A DNA stretch of 64,000 nt from Bradyrhizobium sp. CCBAU 53338. Its GTDB lineage: Bacteria > Pseudomonadota > Alphaproteobacteria > Rhizobiales > Xanthobacteraceae. Positions 1 to 10,300 of the stretch are shown in pieces. Both the position numbers and the translations under genes were made by a program. The notes under the pieces were generated by a model. It saw only the letters and a program-made list of their open reading frames with translations. It was not told the DNA's origin and searched no databases. Position 1 is the stretch's first letter, and each line of letters begins with the position of its first letter. The DNA is taken from NCBI RefSeq assembly GCF_015291665.1, contig NZ_CP030048.1, forward strand, positions 4,898,001-4,962,000. The letters are read 5' to 3'.

Positions 1-1064
1 TCCAGGCCGAGCAGGCCCGTCATCTCGTGACGGATACCGTCGGCGTCGGTCAAAGCTGTCCCCAGCACCATATACCCACCGCATTCGCCGTGCACTGGTC
101 GCGTCTCGGCGAAGGCGCGCAGACCGTTGCGGAAGCGTGCATTGGCGGCGATCTTGCCGGCATGAAGTTCGGGATAGCCACCGGGCAGCCAGCAGACGTC
201 TGCGCCTGCATCGGGCGCTTCGTCGGCAAGCGGAGAGAACGTTGAAATCTCCGCACCTGCCGCCCGCCAGGCTTCCAGCATGTGCGGATAGACGAAGGAA
301 AACGCGGCATCGCGCGCAAGCGCAATGCGCTGCCCGGGCGGTGTCACGTTGAGGCCGTTCGCGGCCGGTTGCGGCGACCAGCTAGCGGCCGATTGCATCA
401 CCGCATCGAGATCGACGTGCTCCGAGACAAAGCGCGCGGCCTCGTCGATCAGTTTTCCGATCTCGGCCTGCTCCTCGGCTTGCACGAGGCCGAGATGCCG
501 CTTCGGCAGGCTGATCTCGGCATGACGCGGCAGCGCGCCGAACACGGCGATGCCGGCGTCGTCGAGCGCACGCCGCACGAGGTCTTCGTGACGCGGGCTG
601 GCGACCCGGTTGAGCATCACGCCCGCAAGGCGCACGCCGGCACGATAATCGCGCAGGCCTGCGGCGATCGCCGCCGCGGTCTGCGCCTGACCGGAGGGGT
701 CGATCACCAGAACCACCGGCCAACCCAGCATTTCCGCGATGTCGGCGGTAGCACCGGTGCCGGAGACGCCGCGCGCGGCGACGCCGTCGAACAGGCCCAT
801 CGAGCCCTCGGCAAGCACGATATCGGCATCGCTCCCCCGGCTGACGAGATGCGCGATCGTCGAACGGTCCATCGCCCAGCTATCGACATTGACGGAGGGG
901 CGGCCTGTGGCTGCTGCGTGAAAAGCTGGATCGATGTAATCAGGGCCGCTCTTGAAGCACTGCACTTTCAAGCCACGATTGCGCCAGGCGCGCGCGAGCG
1001 CCAGCGTCAGCGTGGTCTTGCCGACGCCCGAGGCCGGCGCGGAGATGACGAGGCCTGCCGCCAT
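1..1064 (-). CDS. cobB: Cobyrinic (hydrogenobyrinic) acid a,c-diamide synthase CobB, 3' end beyond window
   Basis: CobB amidates the a and c side chains of (hydrogeno)byrinic acid using ATP and glutamine. The start is ATG at 1064-1062, overlapping the cobM stop in an ATGA junction. The N-terminus carries a P-loop (SAPASGVGKTT). The C-terminal class-I glutaminase motif HGECGGYMVLG is reached just before the edge, with the nucleophile Cys at about residue 328 (bases 81-83). About 354 codons are visible. The family is usually about 430 residues, so the last part of the glutaminase domain, with its His, is off the window. It is the last visible gene of the minus-strand cobL-cobE-cobM-cobB run. 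The family assignment is secure; which of the two closely related amidation substrates is used follows from the aerobic pathway context. Confidence 0.95.
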   Translation of the reverse strand, partial: MAAGLVISAPASGVGKTTLTLALARAWRNRGLKVQCFKSGPDYIDPAFHAAATGRPSVNVDSWAMDRSTIAHLVSRGSDADIVLAEGSMGLFDGVAARGVSGTGATADIAEMLGWPVVLVIDPSGQAQTAAAIAAGLRDYRAGVRLAGVMLNRVASPRHEDLVRRALDDAGIAVFGALPRHAEISLPKRHLGLVQAEEQAEIGKLIDEAARFVSEHVDLDAVMQSAASWSPQPAANGLNVTPPGQRIALARDAAFSFVYPHMLEAWRAAGAEISTFSPLADEAPDAGADVCWLPGGYPELHAGKIAANARFRNGLRAFAETRPVHGECGGYMVLGTALTDADGIRHEMTGLLGL

Positions 1065-1846
1065 CACGATGCCTCCGGAAAACGCGGCTCGGCGCCAACG
1101 GGACGATAGCGACGATCGTAATCCGCGGCATAGAGCCGGCTCTCGTCGAAATCCGCCGCACCCAGCGTCTTGCCGACCAGTATCAGCGCGGTGCGCTCCA
1201 TCTCGGTCGCGACGGCGGCATCGAGCGTCGCCAGCGTCGCGCGGACGATGCGCTGGTCGGGCCAGCTCGCGCGCCAGACGATCGCCACCGGACAGTCCGC
1301 GCCGCAATGCGGGGTGAGTTCGGCAACCACCTCGTCGAGCAGATGAATCGACAGATGGATCGCGAGTACCGCGCCGGTCGCGGCGAAGGCCGCAAGCCTC
1401 TCGCCCTCGGGCATCGCGCTGGCGCGGCCCGGCGTGCGGGTCAGCACCACCGTCTGAGTGAGGCCGGGCAGCGTCAGCTCGGCTTCCAGCGCGGCGGCGG
1501 CGGCGGAAAAGGACGGCACGCCCGGTGTGACGGTGAATGGAATGCCGAGCGCGCGCAGGCGGCGAAGCTGCTCGCCCATCGCCGACCAGATCGAGAGATC
1601 GCCGGAATGCAGCCGCGCGACGTCCTTGCCCTCCGCATGCGCGGCGGAGATCTCCGCGATGATCCCGTCGAGCGACAGGGGCGCGGTGTTGACGATGCGC
1701 GCTCCGCTCGGGCAATGCGCCAGCACGCCCTCCGGCACCAGCGAACCCGCATAGAGACAGACCGGACAGGCCGCGATCAAATCGCGCCCACGCAAGGTGA
1801 GAAGATCGGCGGCGCCCGGCCCGGCGCCGATGAAGTGCACCGTCAT
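1064..1846 (-). CDS. cobM: Precorrin-4 C11-methyltransferase CobM
   Basis: CobM uses S-adenosylmethionine to methylate C-11 of precorrin-4, giving precorrin-5. The product is 260 residues, normal for the family. It opens with the tetrapyrrole methyltransferase signature [14 protein letters not shown] and has the SAM-binding LHSGDLSIW loop near residue 80. The chosen ATG at 1846 lies in an ATGA overlap with the stop of cobE, and its own TGA overlaps the cobB start, which indicates translational coupling along cobL-cobE-cobM-cobB. A longer reading to 2059 is open, but the extra residues are an out-of-frame shadow of cobE. Confidence 0.95.
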   Translation of the reverse strand: MTVHFIGAGPGAADLLTLRGRDLIAACPVCLYAGSLVPEGVLAHCPSGARIVNTAPLSLDGIIAEISAAHAEGKDVARLHSGDLSIWSAMGEQLRRLRALGIPFTVTPGVPSFSAAAAALEAELTLPGLTQTVVLTRTPGRASAMPEGERLAAFAATGAVLAIHLSIHLLDEVVAELTPHCGADCPVAIVWRASWPDQRIVRATLATLDAAVATEMERTALILVGKTLGAADFDESRLYAADYDRRYRPVGAEPRFPEAS

Positions 1847-2211
1847 GGGCCGTCTCCTTCTGCGATCGCCGCAGTCGCGGTGCGATCCTGCGAGACCGCG
1901 CGCGTCGCGATGAGCCGCGCGCGCGGACCAGCGGCGGCCAGCGCTGCTGCCTCGGCGACCGATCCCGTGCCGAACCTTCCGGCGATCCGCTGCGACTGCG
2001 TCGGCGTATCGACACGCGCAAGCACATCGGCCGGGACAGCCTTGATCGGCACGCCGCATTCACGCGCGAGCTGCTTCAACACGTCAGCGTCGGCCTTGTC
2101 GCTGACAGTAGCCATGGCCGCGAGGCCATCGGGGCCGCCGGCCGCTGCAAGCGCTTCGCGCAAAGAGGCCAGCGTCACATCCTTCTTGAATCCGAGCCCG
2201 GCAACCTTCAT
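1843..2211 (-). CDS. cobE: Cobalamin biosynthesis protein CobE (CbiG C-terminal domain-like)
   Basis: This small protein of 122 residues resembles the C-terminal domain of CbiG, the fold assigned to CobE in aerobic cobalamin producers. The start [17 protein letters not shown] and the later [20 protein letters not shown] segment are characteristic. The exact role of CobE is not settled; a function around the ring-contraction steps is usually suggested. The ATG at 2211 overlaps the cobL stop (ATGA). An in-frame GTG at 2226 is possible but lacks that junction. Its 3' end overlaps the cobM start by 4 nt, so it is embedded in the same transcript. Confidence 0.88.
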   Translation of the reverse strand: MKVAGLGFKKDVTLASLREALAAAGGPDGLAAMATVSDKADADVLKQLARECGVPIKAVPADVLARVDTPTQSQRIAGRFGTGSVAEAAALAAAGPRARLIATRAVSQDRTATAAIAEGDGP

Positions 2212-3389
2212 CGGACCACACTCCACTGCAGCACCGGCCGCGCCGCCTCCCAGGAGCGATAGCGGCCAAGCGGAGCGGCGTAGGCGATCTCGACCCGCAT
2301 CAACTCGCCGCCATGCTGCTGATGCAGTTCGCCGAGCAGCGCTTCCGTCTCCAGCGTGACGGAATGTGCAACCAACCGCGCCCCTGGCGCAAGCCGCAAC
2401 CAGATCGCGTCGAACATCGCACGATCGAGGCCGCCACCCACGAAGACGGCATCCGGCGCATCCAGCGAGGCAAGCGCTTCCGGCGCCTGTCCCGTAACTA
2501 CCGTGATCCGATGCGTCAGTCCAAACGCCGCCGCATTGGCCCGAATGTTCGCGGCGCGATCCTCGCGCGTCTCGATCGCAATCGCCGTCCCGTCACACAG
2601 CGCCCACTCAACCGAAATCGAGCCCGAGCCGGCGCCGATGTCCCACAAGCGTTCACCGGGACGCGGGGCCAGCGCCGACAGCGCCAGCGCGCGGACCGGC
2701 CGCTTGGTGATCTGGCCGTCATGGGCGAAGAGATCGTCCGAAAGTCCTGAGCTGCGGGGAATGCCCTTCCCGCCCTTCGCCGCGACGGCGACTGCAACCA
2801 GGTTTCCAGCGAGGTCGCCGGCAAAGCTGTCGGCACGATGCTCCGCAATGGCCTCGCGCGGGCCGCCAAGTGCGGCGAGAGTCCAGAATGCCGAGCCACC
2901 CCACCCGCGTTCCGTCAGCCATCGCGCGAGGTCGCCAGCGGCCTTGCCGTCTCGCACGAGACAAATGATCCGCGCGCCCGGCGCGAGATAGGGTACGAGA
3001 CGCTCGAACGGCGCGGCATGAAGCCCGAGGCAGGCGATGGATTCGAGCCGCCAGCCCAGCCGCGCGGCGGCGAGCGAGAAGGTCGAGGGCGCCGAATGCG
3101 CGATCCACTCGCTCGGGTCGAGCCTCTCGGCAAGGCCTGCGCCGGCGCCATGCCAGAACGGATCGCCGGAGGCCAGCACGGCCGTGGGCCTTCCACGGCA
3201 GCTCAGCACGATGTCTGCGTTGAAAGGCACCGGCCATGCGCGGCCGCGGCTTCCGACGTCTGCAAGCGCGAGATGACGCTCGCCGCCGAACACGGTTTCC
3301 GCGCTGGCGAGCGCCTTTCGACTTGCGTCCGACAGCCCCGCGAGGCCATCTTCGCCGATACCGATGATGGTCAGCCAGGGATCAGCCAT
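2208..3389 (-). CDS. cobL: Precorrin-6Y C5,15-methyltransferase (decarboxylating) CobL
   Basis: This bifunctional enzyme methylates C-5 and C-15 of precorrin-6B and decarboxylates the ring-C acetate. The 393-residue protein is a fusion of a CbiE-like N-terminal half (starts ADPWLTIIGIGEDGLAGL) and a CbiT-like C-terminal half with the SAM-binding motif LWDIGAGSGSISVEWAL at about residue 240. The ATG at 3389-3387 shares bases with the cobK ATG at 3388-3390 on the other strand (CATG), so the two genes diverge with no intergenic DNA. A promoter for cobL would have to lie inside cobK, or cobL must be reached by readthrough from cobJ. Confidence 0.95.
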   Translation of the reverse strand: MADPWLTIIGIGEDGLAGLSDASRKALASAETVFGGERHLALADVGSRGRAWPVPFNADIVLSCRGRPTAVLASGDPFWHGAGAGLAERLDPSEWIAHSAPSTFSLAAARLGWRLESIACLGLHAAPFERLVPYLAPGARIICLVRDGKAAGDLARWLTERGWGGSAFWTLAALGGPREAIAEHRADSFAGDLAGNLVAVAVAAKGGKGIPRSSGLSDDLFAHDGQITKRPVRALALSALAPRPGERLWDIGAGSGSISVEWALCDGTAIAIETREDRAANIRANAAAFGLTHRITVVTGQAPEALASLDAPDAVFVGGGLDRAMFDAIWLRLAPGARLVAHSVTLETEALLGELHQQHGGELMRVEIAYAAPLGRYRSWEAARPVLQWSVVR

Positions 3390-4134
3390 GACGCGCGCCC
3401 TTGTTCTGGGCGGAATTGCCGACGCGAGCCTGCTCGCCGCGGAGATCGCGCGCGCAGGCATTGACGCCGTATATTCCTACGGCGGCCGCACCCGGGCGCC
3501 TGCCGATCAGCCGCTGCCGACCCGCATCGGTGGTTTTGGCGGCGCGAGCGGGCTGGCCGACTACGTCAGGCGCGAAGGCATCACGCATGTGATCGACGCC
3601 ACGCATCCCTTTGCCGCCGAGATGAGCCGTCATGCGGTCGACGCTTGCGAGGAGACCGGCACGCCGCTGATCGCGCTCGAGCGCGCGCCCTGGAGCAGAA
3701 CGCCCGAAGACATCTGGACCGAGGTCACCGACGTCACCGCCGCCGTCGCCGCGCTGCCGGAGGCGCCGGCAAGAATGTTCCTCGCCATCGGCCGCCAGCA
3801 CATCGCTCCGTTCGCGGCGAAGCCGCAGCATGCCTACACGCTGCGGTTCGTCGATCCGCCGGAAACGCCTCTGCCATTCGCCGCCGATGTCATCGTGTCG
3901 CGCGGGCCGTTCACGCTTGACGGCGAGCTCGACATGATGCGCACGCGCGGCATCGCATGGATCGTCGCCCGCAATTCCGGCGGCGACGGCGCGCGCGCCA
4001 AGATCGACGCGGCCCGCCGGCTCGGCCTGCCCGTGATCATGATCTCGCGGCCGGCGCTGCCCGAGCGCAAGAAAGTCGAGAGCGTCACGGAGGTGATGCA
4101 ATGGCTCGGTCATCGGGCCCGCCTCGGCGCATAG
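3388..4134 (+). CDS. cobK: Precorrin-6A reductase CobK
   Basis: CobK reduces precorrin-6A to precorrin-6B with NADPH. The product is 248 residues, typical for CobK/CbiJ, with the N-terminal nucleotide-binding segment LVLGGIADASLLAAEIARAG and the conserved VIDATHPFAAEMS and RNSGGDGARAKIDAARRLGLP segments. The start at 3388 was chosen over in-frame ATGs at 3364 and 3367 because the family begins directly at this strand. It is the only plus-strand gene inside the minus-strand cob run: its start overlaps the cobL start and its last 25 bases overlap the end of cobJ. It must be transcribed from a promoter within cobL. Confidence 0.94.
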   Translation: MTRALVLGGIADASLLAAEIARAGIDAVYSYGGRTRAPADQPLPTRIGGFGGASGLADYVRREGITHVIDATHPFAAEMSRHAVDACEETGTPLIALERAPWSRTPEDIWTEVTDVTAAVAALPEAPARMFLAIGRQHIAPFAAKPQHAYTLRFVDPPETPLPFAADVIVSRGPFTLDGELDMMRTRGIAWIVARNSGGDGARAKIDAARRLGLPVIMISRPALPERKKVESVTEVMQWLGHRARLGA

Positions 4135-4844
4135 ATCCAGCGGCCGACGCGGCGCGTCTGCGAATTGCCGACGATCACCAGCGTTCGCATGTCCGCCATC
4201 TCGGGCGTCGCGTCGTCCAGTGGCACGATCACGATCTTTTCGTCAGGCGCGCTGACGGCGCGCGCGAAAATCACGAGGCGCTCGCCACAGCCGGTTTCCT
4301 TCAACACCGCGAGCGCGCGGCCAAATCCCTCCGGCCGGCTCGCCGAGCGCGGATTGTACATTGCAATCGAAAAATCCGCTTCGGCCGCGAGCCGCAGACG
4401 CTTCTCGATCACCGTCCAGGGCTTCAGGTTGTCGGAGAGATTGATCGCGCAGAAATCGTGGCCGAGCGGCGCGCCGGCGCGCGCAGCCGCCGCCAGCATC
4501 GCGGTGATGCCGGGCAGGACGCGGATCGGCAGGTCCTGATGTTGCGGCGCCTGTTCCAACGCCTCGAACACCGCGGATGCCATCGCGAACACGCCGGGAT
4601 CGCCGGAGGAGACGACGACCACCTGCCGGCCTTCGGCCGCAAGCTGCAAGGCTTCTGCTGCCCGCTGAAGCTCCTCGCGGTTGTCGGAGGGATGGAGCTT
4701 GAGGCCGGGCCGCGGCGGCACGCGCGCGACATAGGGGGCGTACCCAAGGATGTCGGTCGCGGCGGCAAGCGCTGCAGTGACCTCCGGCGTCACCAGCGCA
4801 TCGCTGCCCGGGCCGAGGCCCGCGATGGTCAGCGTGCCCGTCAT
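4110..4844 (-). CDS. cobJ: Precorrin-3B C17-methyltransferase CobJ
   Basis: CobJ methylates C-17 of precorrin-3B and catalyses ring contraction to precorrin-4. The product is 244 residues with the tetrapyrrole methylase signature IAGLGPGSDALVTPEV, the GYAPYVAR segment and the SSGDPGVFAMA SAM loop. The ATG at 4844 overlaps the cobI TGA (ATGA). An upstream in-frame start at 4904 adds 20 residues unlike the family. Its end converges with cobK and overlaps it by 25 bases. It is the last gene of the first contiguous stretch of the riboswitch-led operon. Confidence 0.95.
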   Translation of the reverse strand: MTGTLTIAGLGPGSDALVTPEVTAALAAATDILGYAPYVARVPPRPGLKLHPSDNREELQRAAEALQLAAEGRQVVVVSSGDPGVFAMASAVFEALEQAPQHQDLPIRVLPGITAMLAAAARAGAPLGHDFCAINLSDNLKPWTVIEKRLRLAAEADFSIAMYNPRSASRPEGFGRALAVLKETGCGERLVIFARAVSAPDEKIVIVPLDDATPEMADMRTLVIVGNSQTRRVGRWIYAPRRAR

Positions 4845-5572
4845 TCGGCGGAGTCCGGAAGCCGGCCCTTGCCGTGCACGAGCACGATCGCGAAGTAGGG
4901 ACACTCAGCGGCGCCGATCTCGGCGAGCCGCGCGATGCGCTCGCCCGGCATGGTGCCGCGCTCCACCAGCCAGGCGTCATCGAGGCGGCCGGTGGACGCG
5001 AGTGCGCGCCGCACTTTTGCGAGGTTGCGCCCGGTCTTCATGATCACCAGCGCATCGGAATCGCGCATGCGGCGTTCAAGCTCGGATTCGGGAAGCGTTC
5101 CCATCAGCACCGTCGTCACGTCGTCGCCCAGCGCAATCGGCTGGCCGACACCATTCCAGCAGCCGACCATGCCGGGAATGCCGGCGATCACCTCGATCTC
5201 GACGCGGCCTTGCAGCCGCGCGTGCAGATGCATGAAGGACCCGTAGAAATAGGGATCGCCCTCGCAGAGCACGACGACGTCGACCGCGCGCGAAAGCCGC
5301 GCCAGACGCTCGGCCCATTCGTCGTAGAAGCCGGCAAGCAATTGCACGTAGTTCGGGCTATCGAACGCGATCTCCGTCGTGACAGGATATTCCATGGGAT
5401 ATTCGGTGACGTCGGCCGCGAGCATCCCCTCGACGATACGCCGCGCCTGACCGGGACGGCCCTTCTTGCGGAAAAAGGCGACGTGCTGCGCGCCGCGCAC
5501 GGTCCGGTCCGCGCGCACACTCATCAGATCGGGATCGCCGGGGCCGAGACCGCAGCAGATGATGCGTCCCAT
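4841..5572 (-). CDS. cobI: Precorrin-2 C20-methyltransferase CobI
   Basis: CobI transfers a methyl group from S-adenosylmethionine to C-20 of precorrin-2, giving precorrin-3A. The product is 243 residues and starts GRIICCGLGPGDPDLMSVRA. It contains the conserved FFRKKGRPGQARRI loop and the VLCEGDPYFYGSFMHLH active-site segment. The ATG at 5572 lies 2 bases after the cobH stop. The open frame extends upstream to 5983, but that part is a shadow of cobH. The 3' end overlaps cobJ by 4 nt. Confidence 0.95.
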   Translation of the reverse strand: MGRIICCGLGPGDPDLMSVRADRTVRGAQHVAFFRKKGRPGQARRIVEGMLAADVTEYPMEYPVTTEIAFDSPNYVQLLAGFYDEWAERLARLSRAVDVVVLCEGDPYFYGSFMHLHARLQGRVEIEVIAGIPGMVGCWNGVGQPIALGDDVTTVLMGTLPESELERRMRDSDALVIMKTGRNLAKVRRALASTGRLDDAWLVERGTMPGERIARLAEIGAAECPYFAIVLVHGKGRLPDSAE

Positions 5573-5574
5573 GA

Positions 5575-6204
5575 CTATTCGCTCCGGCTCGCCAGCGCGT
5601 TCACGGCAGCGACCGTGATTGCAGAGCCGCCGAGGCGACCCTCGACCGTCAGCGCCGGCACCGGTGGATCGGCCATCAACGCGGCCTTGGATTCGGCTGC
5701 GCCAACGAAGCCAACGGGACAGCCGATAATCGCCGCGGGCCGTGGGCAGCTGCGATCTTCCAGCATATTGAGCAGATGGAACAGCGCGGTGGGCGCGTTG
5801 CCGATCGCGACGATCGCGCCATCGAGATGCGGTCGCCACAGCTCCAGCGCCGCGGCCGAGCGTGTGTTGCGCATGGATTGCGCCAGCGCGGGAACGGTCT
5901 CGTCGCCAAGCGTGCAGATCACGGCGTTGGCCGCAGGCAATCGCGCGCGCGTAATTCCTTCCGACACCATGCGGGCGTCGCACAGGATCGGTGCGCCCTT
6001 CTGCAAGGCTGCGCGAGCCGCGGTCGCCATGCCCGATGTGAAGCGGATATGAGCTTCGAGGCCGACCATGCCCGCCGCATGGATCATCCGCACCACGACC
6101 TGCTCCTCATCAGGCGTGAAGCGGGCCAGATCGGCCTCGGCCCGGATGGTCGCAAAGGATTGACGATAGATCGCCGCGCCGTCGGTCTCGTAAGCATGTG
6201 GCAT
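5575..6204 (-). CDS. cobH: Precorrin-8X methylmutase CobH
   Basis: CobH moves the C-11 methyl group of precorrin-8X to C-12, giving hydrogenobyrinic acid. The product has 209 residues, the normal family size. The conserved VVVRMIHAAGM segment contains the His (about residue 42) matching the catalytic His of characterised CobH. The glycine-rich IIGCPVGFVGAAESKAAL segment binds the substrate carboxylates in the family. Its ATG shares one base with the cobG TGA, and its stop is 2 bases from cobI, so it sits in a tight operon. Confidence 0.95.
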   Translation of the reverse strand: MPHAYETDGAAIYRQSFATIRAEADLARFTPDEEQVVVRMIHAAGMVGLEAHIRFTSGMATAARAALQKGAPILCDARMVSEGITRARLPAANAVICTLGDETVPALAQSMRNTRSAAALELWRPHLDGAIVAIGNAPTALFHLLNMLEDRSCPRPAAIIGCPVGFVGAAESKAALMADPPVPALTVEGRLGGSAITVAAVNALASRSE

Positions 6205-7364
6205 CAGTTCCCTCCCAACAGGATGGAGGGATCGCGAACGATATCGTCGCGGTCAAGCCCGCGCAGGACCGGCTCGTCGCGGGTCGAGCCGTCGCGCACG
6301 AGATCAAACCCGGCAGCCGTCGCGACCAGCGTGATCGCGACCGCGCCGGAATGGGCGCAGCCCTTTGCGCAGCCAGAGACGTGAAGCCGCGCGGCCCCGC
6401 CGATGTTCGGCGCGAGCGTTGCGGCCAGCCCGCGGGTGTCGGCATGGGCCTCGCGGCAGCGCGGCGCGCCGCTGCAGGCGATGACGCGCAACGCCGGATC
6501 GCAGGCTTCGGTGATCAGGCCTGGGGCTGATGGCATCGTTAGCTTGCCTTCGCTCAAAACCATCCGCCACGGCGTCATCCGCAGCGCATGCCCGAGGCCC
6601 GAGAGCTGATTGAGCGTCGCATGCGGCATCTGTCCGAAGGCGATCCCGACCATGGCGCCTTGCGGATAAAGCCCGGGACGCACTGCTGCCATGATCGGCG
6701 CGGGCTCCGCCTCGCCGCGCAGCGCCTGAGGCAATGTTGCGCCGGCGGCAACATGCGTTGCCATCCGTCCTCGCCCATCCCGGACGCCTGATGTGACGAA
6801 CCAGCGCGCGACGGCAAGTGCGGCGGTCACCGCCTCGCCGCGCGCTACGCTGCGGCCGAGCGTGGCGCCATCGGCGCGCACCATGAGACCACCTGAAGCG
6901 TCACGCTCGATCCGGACGTCGGCGGAATCTCCAGCAAGCACGCGTGATTTGCCGTCATCGACGGCGAAGCCGAATTTCGTGGGAAGCTCGAGCGCAGAGT
7001 CCGCCAGCGCCTCTTCGAGCTCGGCGGCGAGCGCCTGGGTCTCGTCGCCATCGCGCCAGAACGGCGTGACCAGGATGTTGCGGCGGGATTCAGTGTCGGC
7101 ATCAGGGTCGAGCAACTTCAATTGCGCGAGCCCGTCAAGCAGCAGCCGGTGGCTGGTCTCGCTGACGCCTCTGATCTGGAGATTGGCGCGGCTCGTCACG
7201 TCGATCAGGCCATTACCATGGCGCTCGGCAAGATGCGCAAGGCCAGCGGTCTGGGCCGCATCGAGCCGGCCACCGAACGGGCGCACGCGGACCACGAGCC
7301 CGTCGCCCGATTGCATCGGCCGCAGCGCCCCAGGACACCAGCCCTTCACCGAAGCCGCGCTCAT
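6204..7364 (-). CDS. cobG: Precorrin-3B synthase CobG (oxygen-dependent ring hydroxylase)
   Basis: CobG is an Fe-S monooxygenase of the nitrite/sulfite reductase fold that uses molecular oxygen to convert precorrin-3A to precorrin-3B, so its presence marks the aerobic pathway. The 386-residue product has the four-cysteine [4Fe-4S] ligand set expected of the fold, as VIACSGAPRCREA (C-X5-C) and VSGCAKGCAH (C-X3-C) near the C-terminus. The ATG at 7364 overlaps the cobN TGA (ATGA). An upstream start at 7442 would run into cobN and is less likely. Confidence 0.94.
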   Translation of the reverse strand: MSAASVKGWCPGALRPMQSGDGLVVRVRPFGGRLDAAQTAGLAHLAERHGNGLIDVTSRANLQIRGVSETSHRLLLDGLAQLKLLDPDADTESRRNILVTPFWRDGDETQALAAELEEALADSALELPTKFGFAVDDGKSRVLAGDSADVRIERDASGGLMVRADGATLGRSVARGEAVTAALAVARWFVTSGVRDGRGRMATHVAAGATLPQALRGEAEPAPIMAAVRPGLYPQGAMVGIAFGQMPHATLNQLSGLGHALRMTPWRMVLSEGKLTMPSAPGLITEACDPALRVIACSGAPRCREAHADTRGLAATLAPNIGGAARLHVSGCAKGCAHSGAVAITLVATAAGFDLVRDGSTRDEPVLRGLDRDDIVRDPSILLGGN

Positions 7365-10300
7365 GACGCCTCCTTCAGCGCGGCCGCGATCGAATTGCGG
7401 CGCGTTCGCCAGAGCGAGGCCTCGTGCAGGCGCTTGAAGCACGTTTCCATCGCGGCAAGCGCCGCCGGGTTTTCGCGCGCCATGAAAGCGCGCACATCGG
7501 CATCGCCGAGCGTCGCGTCATAATAGAGATCGAACAGATGCGGCGGCACGGCGCCGGCCAGATGCGCGAAGGCGGCCATGTGCTCCAGCGTCGCGGAGAT
7601 CTCGGCCGCGCCGCGGAAGCCGTGGCGCATCATGCCGGCGATCCAGGCAGGATTGGCCGCGCGGGCACGGACGACGCGGGAGATTTCTTCGGTTAGCGTG
7701 CGCGCGTGCGGCTGCTCGGGACGCGTCGTGTCGAGGTGATAGAGCGATGGCCCTGATACACCGAGATGCGCTGCCGCCGCGGCGACGCCGGCTTCGTGCG
7801 CGGCATAGTCGGCAGCGAGCAGGAGATCGGTCTCCGGCAGGTCCTGGGCATGGACGAACGCATCTGCGGATGCAAGCCGCTGTTCGATACCCTCGCGATC
7901 GGGCTTGATCTCGCCATCGGCGGAGAACGCCCAGGACGAAGCCGACAGCCAAGCCTCGCCAGCCGCATCGCGCGTCTCCGGCGTGAAAACATCGGGGATT
8001 GCCGAAAGGCCGACGCCGTATTGTCCGGGGCGCGGCGCGAACACGCGCGAGGTGCGGCGGCGATAGGGATTCTCGTCGCCCTCGTCCTCGCGCGATGCGA
8101 GCGCTTCGGCCGCGGCCTCGAACAATTGCGCAAGGCCCGCAAAGACGTCGCGGAACAGGCCTGACACCCGCAGCGTGACGTCGATGCGGGGGCGGCCGAG
8201 TTCGGCCGGCGCGATGATGTCGTAGCCGGTGACGCGGCCGGAGGCGTGGTCCCAGCGCGGCGCGAGGCCGGCCAGATGCAGCGCCATCGCAAACTCTTCG
8301 CCGGCGGTGCGCATGGTCGCGGAACCCCAGAGATCGACGACGAGGCCCTTCGGCCAGTCGCCGTGATCCTGCAAATGCCGCCGCAGCAGTTCTTCGGCGA
8401 GCTTGATCCCCTGCGCATGCGCCGACGGCGTCGGCACCGCGCGCGGATCGACGGCGAAGAGATTGCGCCCCGTCGGCAGCACGTCCTGGCGCCCACGATA
8501 CGGCGAGCCCGACGGGCCCGGCGCAACACGCTGACCGGCAAGCGCAGCGCGCAGCGCGTCCCGCTCCGCATCACCGCACGCGCCGCGGCCGAACACGTGC
8601 AGGCCGTCGCCGAACTGGCTCTCCTTGAGGTCGCAGACGAAGCGATCGATGCGCGGAATGGCTTCGGCCGGCGCGGCGGATACATCGAGGCCGAGATCGT
8701 CTTCGAGCCCTGCCGTGCGCGCCTCGTCCCGGATCGCGGCGATCAGGCGCTGGCGGCGGGCGGGGTCGAGACCGTCGGCGGTCGAATATTCGTCGAGCAG
8801 GCGTTCCAGCCGACGCAGCCCTTCCGGGACCGCGGATTGCTCGAGCGGCGGCGGCAGATGACCGATGGTGACGGCGCCAATGCGCCGCTTGGCCTGCGCG
8901 GCCTCGCCGGGATCGTTGACGATGAAGGGATAGATGACGGGGAGATCGCCGATCAGCGCTTCGGGCCAGCAGGCGGACGACAACGCCACGGATTTTCCGG
9001 GCAGCCATTCCAGCGTGCCATGCGCGCCCATGTGCACGACGGCATCAATCCCCTGCGCGCGGAGCCAGAGATGGAACGCGACATAGGCATGGCGCGGCGT
9101 GCGGGCGAGATCGTGATAGTCGACATCGCGCGTGGTCGTATCGCCGCGCTCTGGCTGGACCGCGATGATCGATCGGCCGCATGGGATCGCAGCGAAGTGG
9201 AACGCGCCGCCGCGGCAGCTCGGATCGCTCTCCGGCGCGCTCCAGGCCTGCGCGAGATCGTCCTGCAAATTCTGCGGAAGATGCGAGAGCGCCGCGCGGT
9301 ACTCGGCAACGCTCCAGGTCAATTTCTGCCTGAGCAGCGCCTCACCGAGCTCCTGAACTGGCGCAACATTGAAGCCAGTCTCGGAGAGATCGGACACCAA
9401 CGCCTCGACAGAAGCGAGCGCATCGAGACCCACCGCATGCGCGATCTGATGCGGGCGGCCCGGATAGTTCGACAGCACGATCGCCAGCCGCTTCTCGGCG
9501 GCCGGCGTCTCCGCGAGGCGGCGCCAGGCCGCAACGCGCGCTGCGACAGCCTTCACGCGCTCTTCATCCGGCCGGTGGGCGAGATGTGAAAACTGCAAAT
9601 CGGGATCGCGCTCTGCGGCCGACTTGAAACTCACGACGCCTGAGAACAGGCGGCCGTCGACCTCGGGCAGCACGACATGCATCGCGAGATCACCCGGCGA
9701 CAGGCCACGCAGCGATTCCGCCCAGTCCTCACGCCGCGCCGATGACAGCGCGACCTGAAACACCGGACACGATGCGGCATCGAACGGCGTCGTACCGTCG
9801 TCACCCAGCGCCGAGAACGCCGTCGCGTTGACGATCGCGGCGGGTGGATTCCTGGCGAGATGCGCGCGCAGCCAATCCGCGACGCCGGCAGCCTTCAGCG
9901 AGGCGACGAACGCGCCATGTGCGTCAAAGCCCTTCTCGCGCAGCGCCGCGATCAACGTATCGACAGGCCCTGTGTCCGCGGCAGTGAGATAGGAGCGATA
10001 GAACGTCACCAGCGCGGACGATTTGCCCTCGCGCGCCACCGGCGCGGCGATCACCCCGCGTGCGGGATCGTAAAAGCCCATCTCGGGCACGGCCATCTCG
10101 CCGACGACCGGGCCTGCATAGAGACCCGAGGCCAGCGCAAGCTGCGCGATCGCCGCTTGCGTCGCGACGGGCCCACCGGTATCGCAGAGCACCTTGAGCC
10201 GGCGTAGCGTCGAGACCGGCAAGGTGGAGTACGCGTCCAGCCTGATGTCGTCACGGCCATCGGCCGGGAGCACGGCCAGCGCGATGTTGCGATCCTTTGC

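Noticed and set aside
282..1109. Plus-strand frame of 275 codons opposite cobB
   Set aside because: Arg/His-rich shadow with no domain, antisense to an unmistakable CobB.
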